A DNA stretch of 64,000 nt, from the NCBI GenBank assembly GCA_050943475.1, contig JBMNPF010000005.1:62001-126000 (forward strand), in the 5' to 3' direction. Within the stretch, counting starts at the first letter, position 1; each line of letters opens with the position of its first letter. Origin of the DNA: Metaruminococcus_A sp050943475. GTDB taxonomy: Bacteria > Bacillota > Clostridia > Oscillospirales > Ruminococcaceae. The notes under the pieces are model-generated. The model was not told the DNA's origin and did not search any database. It saw only the letters and a program-made list of their open reading frames with translations. The position numbers and the translations under genes were made by a program. Shown here piece after piece: positions 58,344 to 64,000 of the stretch.

Positions 58344-58847
58344 TTGAGACAGGATGAAATCATTGCAGCGCTTTCGAAAGACGGCCTCCGGTGGGAGGAC
58401 CATGCGCAGAAAGCGGTGAAGCTGTTTACGTCGGGCTGCAACTGTGCCCAATCCCTTTTTGGTGCTTTTGCGGAGGAATGCGGCACGGCGACGGAATACG
58501 CTATGCGCCTTTGTTCCTCATTTGGCGGCGGAATGGGCCGTCTGCGTGAGGTCTGCGGCGCGGTGACGGGCGCTTTCATGGTACTGGGGCTTCGGCTCGG
58601 AGCGGCCGATCCTAACCGTTACGCCGACAAGGCAGAACAGTATGAACGGGTGCAGCGTTTTGCCAAAGCCTTTGAGCAACGGTTTGGCTCCTATCTTTGC
58701 CGCGACTTGTTGGGTTTGGAACTTCAGCGGGAGGAACCAGCTCCTTCGGAACGCACGCCGGAATATTACCTACAGCGTCCCTGTGCCCTTTATATCGCCT
58801 ATGCGGCGGCGCTGCTGGAACAGATGCTGGCGGCAGACAACGGATAG
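58344..58847 (+). CDS. C_GCAxxG_C_C family redox protein
   Basis: A 167-residue protein with the pattern that names the family: SGCNCAQSLFGAFAEECG, then FGGGMGRLREVCGAVTGAFMVLGLRLG and later C residues near the end (YLCRDLL, QRPCALYIAY). The conserved Cys likely bind metal or carry out thiol redox reactions; some relatives are linked to selenium or arsenic redox genes. It starts with TTG at 58344 after GGGGAA and lies 11 bases after the flavin reductase-like gene, suggesting a shared redox task. Confidence 0.85.
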   Translation: MRQDEIIAALSKDGLRWEDHAQKAVKLFTSGCNCAQSLFGAFAEECGTATEYAMRLCSSFGGGMGRLREVCGAVTGAFMVLGLRLGAADPNRYADKAEQYERVQRFAKAFEQRFGSYLCRDLLGLELQREEPAPSERTPEYYLQRPCALYIAYAAALLEQMLAADNG

Positions 58848-59019
58848 CATCCGCCTTTCGATGCGGCTCGGAAAAAGGATTTTTGCCTTGCACTGGATAC
58901 AGACGGCGGCTTTCACACGCCTTTCTTGGAGTTGAAAAGCATGTCTTTGGTGAACCGTAAGCATCTTTGCGATGGTATCCGGCCGCAGGATTGCTGTGAA
59001 AATTGAACGGGATAAAACG

Positions 59020-59064
59020 AAAAAGCAAACGGCAATGGATGAACTCCATTGCCGTTTGCTTTTT
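59020..59064. terminator. Bidirectional terminator between convergent genes
   Basis: A 20-bp perfect stem (59020-59039 with 59045-59064) with five-base T-runs at both ends, between the C_GCAxxG_C_C gene and trxB. Confidence 0.92.
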
Positions 59065-59095
59065 ACAGCTGTAGGTATTACAAGGTGTGTTTGGC

Positions 59096-60010
59096 TCAGT
59101 TTTCCATTAGATAATTCGCGGCCTGGGTTGCGGCAACCGCGCCGTCTGCGGCGGCGGTTACAAGCTGGCGCAACAGTTTGGTACGGGTATCTCCCGCAAC
59201 AAATACCCCTTCGACGTTGGTTTTGCAGCTTTCATCTGCAAGGATGTAGCCGTCCTCGCTGAGCGCCACCTCCGGCGCAAATATCCCGTTATCCGGCTTC
59301 AGCCCAACCGCGACAAAAACCGCATCGGTCGCAAGTTCGGTTTCTTTGCCGTCCTTATCAACAAGCTGCACCGCAGTTACCTTGTTTTCCCCCAGAATTT
59401 CCTTGACCTGCGTATTCGGGATAAATTCAATGACCTCGTTTTTCAGCACGCGTTCCACCGTGCCTGCGCTGGCGCGGAACGCATCCCGCCGATGGATAAG
59501 CCGTACCTTTTTACAGAGCTTGGCAAGGTAGAGCGCGTCGTCCAGCGCGGTGTTGCCGCCGCCGACAATGCACACCTCTTTGCCGCGGAAAAAGGCGCCG
59601 TCACAGGTGGCGCAGTAGGAGACTCCCCGCCCAGCCAGGCGTTCCTCACCGGGACAGCCGAGCTTGCGGTGCTCCGCTCCATTTGCAAGGATGACGGTAT
59701 CCGCCGTATAATCCTGCTCGCCGACAAAAACATGCTTCGGTTTGCCGGTAAGCTGATAACGGGTCGGAACCGCGCTGATGACCTTTGCACCAAAGGATTT
59801 GGCCTGCTTTAAAAGCGTTTCGGTAAATTCATAGCCGGAAACCGCTTCAATTCCCGGGTAGTTTTCCACGTCGGGCGAGTTGACAATCTGCCCGCCGGTC
59901 ATTTTATTCTCAATTACCAGGACATTCAGCGTCTGCCGTGCCGCATAAATGGCGGCAGAAAGCCCGGCAGTTCCTGCCCCGATGATAAGAACCTGTACAT
60001 GCTCTGCCAT
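59096..60010 (-). CDS. trxB: Thioredoxin reductase
   Basis: A 304-residue flavoenzyme reducing thioredoxin with NADPH. Seen: FAD motif IIGAGTAGLSAAIYAAR, redox pair Cys133-Ala-Thr-Cys136, NADPH motif VGGGNTALDDALYLA with HRRDAFRAS, and GVFVAGDTRTKLLRQLVTAAADGAVAA. No thioredoxin gene is adjacent. It has its own promoter (TTGACA, 16 bases, TAAAAT at 60069-60042, minus strand). Confidence 0.95.
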   Translation of the reverse strand: MAEHVQVLIIGAGTAGLSAAIYAARQTLNVLVIENKMTGGQIVNSPDVENYPGIEAVSGYEFTETLLKQAKSFGAKVISAVPTRYQLTGKPKHVFVGEQDYTADTVILANGAEHRKLGCPGEERLAGRGVSYCATCDGAFFRGKEVCIVGGGNTALDDALYLAKLCKKVRLIHRRDAFRASAGTVERVLKNEVIEFIPNTQVKEILGENKVTAVQLVDKDGKETELATDAVFVAVGLKPDNGIFAPEVALSEDGYILADESCKTNVEGVFVAGDTRTKLLRQLVTAAADGAVAATQAANYLMEN

Positions 60011-60041
60011 ATTGGTTCACCTGTCTTTCCTGTTTCCTTTA

Positions 60042-60069
60042 TTTTACTATTTCCAACCACATTGTCAAT
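60042..60069 (-). promoter_or_regulatory. trxB promoter
   Basis: On the minus strand TTGACA (60069-60064), 16 bases, TAAAAT (60047-60042). Confidence 0.65.
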
Positions 60070-60157
60070 ATGTATTACCCAGGTGCTTGGCCGCATATTT
60101 CACCCGCAGAATGAATATGAATGGACCAGCTAAGTGAAACAGGAAAGGAAGATTGCA

Positions 60158-62872
60158 GTGAAATTGCTTGACGTGCTGCACAGGGATTTAAACGAGGTCT
60201 CGGAGGTCAACCCTCCGCGCGTTCCGCAGAAGCAACCGGCCGGGTTGGCTGGACCGCCCGGGCTTACGTCCCACGAGGCCCAGCGGCTGTTGGAGAAAAA
60301 CGGGAAAAACCAGCTGGCTTCCGGCAAGCGGATCAGCGCTTTCAAAATATTTATCAGCCAGTTTAAGGATATTCTGGTCATCATTCTGCTTATCAGCACC
60401 ATTGTGTCGGCCTGTATGGGGGAGTTTGTGGAAGCAGCCGCCATTGCAGTCATTGTCGTGCTCAACGGGATCATGGGCTTTATTCAGGAATTCAACACCG
60501 AAAAGACGCTGGAGGCGCTCAAAAAAATGGCCGCCCCCACCGCGCGGGTATACCGCGACGGCGTGCTTCGGCATGTCCCGGCTGAAGATTTGGTGGCAGG
60601 CGACGTGTTGGAGCTGGAAGCAGGGGATAAAGTGCCTGCGGATGGCCTCATCCTGCACCAGACTGCCCTTGCCGCCGATGAATCCATCCTGACGGGAGAA
60701 TCAGTTCCGGTGGATAAGTTCGCAGGCGATCCAGCGCTGGATCCGGACAGCCAGCCGGAGGATGCACAGGCCTTTATGGGCGCCATTATCACCAAAGGCC
60801 GTGCACGGGTACGCATTGTGAAAACCGGGATGCAGACCCGTATGGGCGGCATCGCGGGTATGCTTGGTTCAATCGAGGAAAGCCAGACCCCGCTTCAGCA
60901 CAAGCTGGATGAACTTGGTAAATACATCGCCATCGGCTGCCTTATTATCTGCGCCATTGTCGCCGGAGCGGGTATCCTGCACGGGGAAAATGCAGTAGAT
61001 ATGCTGATTACCGGGGTGTCACTCGCTGTCGCCGCCGTACCGGAGGGGCTTCCTGCCATTGTCACCATTGCGCTGGCGCTTGCCGTCAAGCGGATGGTTC
61101 GGCGCAGGGCGCTGATTCGCCGTCTGCACGCGGTAGAAACGTTGGGGTGTGCCAGCGTCATTTGCTCGGATAAAACCGGCACCCTCACCCAGAATAAGAT
61201 GACGGTCAAACAGCTTTACGTTTCCGGGCACACCTATGCTCTGAGCGGCGACGGATACGAGTTGGAGGGGGAACTTACCGAGAACGGCCGCACCACTGCA
61301 CCGGGGAAACAATTAAAACGCCTGCTGGACTGCGCTGTCCTCTGCAACAATGCGAGCCTTTGCTCCGGCGAAGGAGATGAAAACAAAGGCGACCCCACCG
61401 AGCTCTCCCTGCTGGTTGCCGCCGCCAAGGCGGGAGCAAAACCCGCTCAGGTGCTTTCCCATTACAGCAAAATGGATGAAAATCCTTTTGACAGCGTTAA
61501 AAAGTACATGACGGTTACCGTCAAGACGCTGGATGGCAAAACACTACTCTTTCTCAAGGGCGCGGTGGATGTCCTCATGCACCGTTGTGCCACTTTTTTG
61601 ACCGAAGAGGGAACCGCTTTCCTCAACCGGCAGAAAAAAGCGGAGATCCTGGAACAGAATGAGCGGATGGCGGGGGAGGCGCTCCGCGTCATCGGCTTTG
61701 CATACAAGGAACTTCCGTTTGGCGCCTCCTCCCGCGAGGAGCAGGATTTCACTTTCATCGGCCTCGCTGGTATGATTGATCCTCCCCGAAAAGAGGCGCG
61801 CAAAGCCATTCGCATCTGCAATAAAGCGGGCATCCGCACCATTATGATCACCGGCGACCACAAAACAACCGCCACCGCCATTGCAGAGCAAATCGGCATA
61901 TTCCACACGGGCGATCATGTCATCACCGGCAGTGAGCTGGAGTCCATGAGCGACCATGAATTGGATTTACTGGTCAACCAGACCACCGTGTTTGCGCGGG
62001 TCAGCCCGCACCACAAGCTACGCATTGTTCAGTCGCTGAAACGGCATGGGCATGTCGTCGCCATGACGGGGGACGGCGTCAACGACGCACCGGCGGTCAA
62101 AGAGGCGGATATCGGCGTTTCCATGGGCATTGGCGGGAGCGACGTCACCAAAGAAGCGAGCGACCTTATCCTGCTTGACGATAATTTTGCAACCCTTGTC
62201 GCCGCCGTAGAGGAAGGGCGAGTCATTTACAGCAACATCCGCAAGTTTATTCGTTACCTGCTTTCCTGTAACATCGGTGAGGTGCTCACCATGTTTGTCG
62301 GTATTCTTATGGGCCTGCCGGTCGTCCTGCTGCCCATTCAAATCCTCCTTGTCAACCTCGCTACCGACGGCCCTCCGGCCATCGCTCTGGGATTGGAGCC
62401 CGCCGAAGATGACGTAATGAGCAGGCGGCCGCGCCGCAGAAGCGACAGCGTCTTTTCCGGCGGGCTGCTTACCACCATCCTGTTCCGCGGCTGCCTTATC
62501 GGGCTGACAACCCTTGCGGTTTTTACCACTTTTTTTGACCGCTACCATACCGTGGACATTGCGCGCACAGCGGCTTTTCTGACGTTGGTGCTCACCCAGC
62601 TCATCCATGTGTTTGAGTGTAAAAGTGAAACCAAGACCATTTTTTCAGTACCGTATTTCAACAATGTAAAGCTCATATTTGCTGTACTGTTGTCAGCAGC
62701 TGTAGTGTTTGGGGCCATTTACATTCCGCTGCTCCAGCCAATCTTCTCCACCGTTGCTCTTTCAGGACTGGATCTTCTGACGGTATTCCTCTACTGCTTG
62801 GCTGTACCAGTGTTGTCTGCTTTGTTTAAATGGATTACACGGCATTTTACCTCTGCAAAAAACCGGGAATAA
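60158..62872 (+). CDS. Calcium-type P-type (P2) cation-transporting ATPase
   Basis: A 904-residue P2-type ATPase: N-terminal segment, TGES in the actuator domain (DESILTGESVPVDK), membrane motif PEGLPAIV, phosphorylation site SDKTGTLTQNKMTV (Asp near 338), hinge TGDGVNDAPAVKEADIGVSMG, and NLATDGPPAIALGLEP in the sixth helix, the Ca2+-coordinating region of SERCA/PMCA-like pumps. It probably exports Ca2+ (or Mn2+). GTG 60158 has AAAGGAAG seven bases ahead; an in-frame GTG at 60134 is less likely. Confidence 0.92.
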   Translation: MKLLDVLHRDLNEVSEVNPPRVPQKQPAGLAGPPGLTSHEAQRLLEKNGKNQLASGKRISAFKIFISQFKDILVIILLISTIVSACMGEFVEAAAIAVIVVLNGIMGFIQEFNTEKTLEALKKMAAPTARVYRDGVLRHVPAEDLVAGDVLELEAGDKVPADGLILHQTALAADESILTGESVPVDKFAGDPALDPDSQPEDAQAFMGAIITKGRARVRIVKTGMQTRMGGIAGMLGSIEESQTPLQHKLDELGKYIAIGCLIICAIVAGAGILHGENAVDMLITGVSLAVAAVPEGLPAIVTIALALAVKRMVRRRALIRRLHAVETLGCASVICSDKTGTLTQNKMTVKQLYVSGHTYALSGDGYELEGELTENGRTTAPGKQLKRLLDCAVLCNNASLCSGEGDENKGDPTELSLLVAAAKAGAKPAQVLSHYSKMDENPFDSVKKYMTVTVKTLDGKTLLFLKGAVDVLMHRCATFLTEEGTAFLNRQKKAEILEQNERMAGEALRVIGFAYKELPFGASSREEQDFTFIGLAGMIDPPRKEARKAIRICNKAGIRTIMITGDHKTTATAIAEQIGIFHTGDHVITGSELESMSDHELDLLVNQTTVFARVSPHHKLRIVQSLKRHGHVVAMTGDGVNDAPAVKEADIGVSMGIGGSDVTKEASDLILLDDNFATLVAAVEEGRVIYSNIRKFIRYLLSCNIGEVLTMFVGILMGLPVVLLPIQILLVNLATDGPPAIALGLEPAEDDVMSRRPRRRSDSVFSGGLLTTILFRGCLIGLTTLAVFTTFFDRYHTVDIARTAAFLTLVLTQLIHVFECKSETKTIFSVPYFNNVKLIFAVLLSAAVVFGAIYIPLLQPIFSTVALSGLDLLTVFLYCLAVPVLSALFKWITRHFTSAKNRE

Positions 62873-62885
62873 TTTTTGTGCCTTC

Positions 62886-62914
62886 TTGCTATTCGGCGTA
62901 TGGTGGCATATAAT
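62886..62914 (+). promoter_or_regulatory. Promoter of the phosphofructokinase gene
   Basis: TTGCTA (62886-62891), 17-base spacer, TATAAT (62909-62914), 40 bases before the start codon. Confidence 0.7.
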
Positions 62915-62954
62915 AAAACTATATTCGTTGGAGAAAAGCGAGGGGAAGTTGAAG

Positions 62955-64000
62955 ATGAAAATTGGCATTCTGACAAGCGGCGGCGACTGCCCAGGTTTGA
63001 ACGCAACCATTCGCGGCGCAGCAAAAGCGATCTACGAACAGGTAAAGGATCCGCAGATCGTCGGCATTGTAGACGGTTATCACGGCCTGATTCACGGAGA
63101 ATCCCATAAAATGAGCCCGGAGGATTTTTCAGGTATCCTTACGCGGGGCGGCACCATTTTGGGCACTTCGCGCCAGCCCTATAAAAAAATGCGGGTCATT
63201 GAGGACAATGTCGATAAGGTCGAGAACATGAAAGCCAATTATAAAAAAATGGGGCTGGACTGTCTGCTCATCCTCGGCGGCAACGGTACTCATAAGACGG
63301 CAAAACTGCTTTCGGACGAGGGGCTGAATGTCATCGGCCTGCCTAAAACCATTGATAATGACATCTGGGGAACCGACGTAACCTTCGGCTTCCATACGGC
63401 GGTTGATATTGCAACCGACGTCATTGACCGCATTCACACCACGGCCTGCAGCCATAAGCGGGTTATGGTCATTGAGATCATGGGCAACAAAGCCGGTTGG
63501 CTCACCCTTTATTCCAGCATTGCAGGCGGGGCCGATATTGTCGTTATTCCGGAAATTCCCTTTGATGTGGATAAAATTGCAGAGTCGGTTCAGCGCCGTG
63601 CGGATAAAGGCAAAAACTTCTCGATTGTCGTGGTTGCAGAAGGCGCCATGGACAAAGAGGAAGCCAAGCTCAAAAAGAAGGAGCGCGCAAGACAGCGCCA
63701 GGAACGCGGGGAAATTACTGCGACCAACCGCATCGCGGCGGGAATCAGCGAGCGCATTGGGTTTGACACCCGCGTGGTTGTGCCGGGACATATTGTGCGC
63801 GGCGGTAGCCCGTCCTCCTATGACCGTGTACTTGCAACCCAGTTTGGCGTTTATGCCGCTGAGCTGATTGAGCAGCGCACCTTTGGCGTGTCGGTTGCCA
63901 TGAAAAACAACGTGGTCACCCACAATCCGCTGGAGGATGTGGCAGGCATTACCAAGTTTGTCCCAACCGATCATCAAATGATTCGCATCGCCCGTAAAAT
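62955..64000 (+). CDS. 6-phosphofructokinase (3' end outside window)
   Basis: The first 348 codons of a phosphofructokinase: MKIGILTSGGDCPGLNATIRG, TRGGTILGTSRQP, LLILGGNGTHKTA, LPKTIDNDIWGTD, MGNKAGWLTLYSS and PGHIVRGGSPSSYDR. GGNGT keeps the Gly found in ATP enzymes, while PKTIDND carries the Lys of pyrophosphate enzymes, a mixed pattern seen in group III PFKs, so the phosphoryl donor is uncertain. ATG 62955 follows GAGGGGAAG. The frame is open to the window edge. Confidence 0.93.
   Translation, partial: MKIGILTSGGDCPGLNATIRGAAKAIYEQVKDPQIVGIVDGYHGLIHGESHKMSPEDFSGILTRGGTILGTSRQPYKKMRVIEDNVDKVENMKANYKKMGLDCLLILGGNGTHKTAKLLSDEGLNVIGLPKTIDNDIWGTDVTFGFHTAVDIATDVIDRIHTTACSHKRVMVIEIMGNKAGWLTLYSSIAGGADIVVIPEIPFDVDKIAESVQRRADKGKNFSIVVVAEGAMDKEEAKLKKKERARQRQERGEITATNRIAAGISERIGFDTRVVVPGHIVRGGSPSSYDRVLATQFGVYAAELIEQRTFGVSVAMKNNVVTHNPLEDVAGITKFVPTDHQMIRIARK

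Noticed and set aside
1..64000. CRISPR array, tRNA or rRNA gene, transposase or prophage
   Set aside because: No regularly spaced repeats, no T-loop consensus and no mobile-element protein were seen on either strand.

Overview
The window reads as a chromosome segment of a moderately GC-rich, endospore-lineage Clostridia, most like an Oscillospirales/Ruminococcaceae-type gut anaerobe. This is inferred from gene content: a SpoVD-type PBP with two PASTA domains, a DAP-type MurE, a fused YitJ-like methionine enzyme, formate-THF ligase, YtrA-type GntR/ABC modules, and strong AGGAGG ribosome binding sites with frequent TTG/GTG starts. No rRNA, tRNA, CRISPR array, prophage or intact insertion sequence was found.

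Layout: 1-8.1 kb is accessory. It holds a sulfatase tail, a MarR-controlled heterodimeric ABC exporter bracketed by two near-identical hairpins, a GntR-controlled ABC-2 transporter operon whose first permease gene is frameshifted, and a Nudix hydrolase. 8.1-17.6 kb (mostly minus) is housekeeping: pgk-tpiA-gpmI, trmL-degV, rpiB-upp and fhs-tsaE-tsaB. 18-20.7 kb (plus) is rodA-like, rsmD, coaD and a coiled-coil protein. 20.8-35.5 kb is the division and cell-wall (dcw) cluster: mraZ-rsmH-ftsL-spoVD-murE-murF-mraY-ftsW-murG-murA-ftsQ-ftsZ, with three decamer MraZ boxes in front and without murD, murC or ftsA. 35.5-36.8 kb is corA with a structured leader and a 27-codon upstream ORF.

36.8-41.7 kb is an AT-richer accessory stretch: two lipoproteins, tiny ORFs, a D-lyxose isomerase-like cupin, an AraC/GyrI regulator and birA. 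41.8-46 kb is a one-carbon/methionine block (homocysteine methyltransferase-MTHFR fusion, corrinoid methyltransferase, B12-binding radical SAM protein). 46-49.2 kb holds a hydrolase, a CE7 acetyl esterase and a sugar isomerase. 49.3-57.5 kb (minus) is a complete glutamate-to-arginine operon argG-H-C-J-B-D-F preceded by two tandem ARG boxes. 57.8-64 kb holds a flavin reductase-like protein, a C_GCAxxG_C_C protein, trxB, a Ca2+-type P-ATPase and the start of a phosphofructokinase.

The most notable candidate for an undescribed system is the corA leader (35560-35817). A short ORF beginning MNPDPYSRIW has a perfect Shine-Dalgarno. Its 3' half can form a hairpin that is mutually exclusive with one sequestering the corA Shine-Dalgarno. 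The opening resembles the MEPDP start of the enterobacterial Mg2+-sensing leader peptide MgtL, and the gene behind it is a CorA-family Mg2+ transporter.
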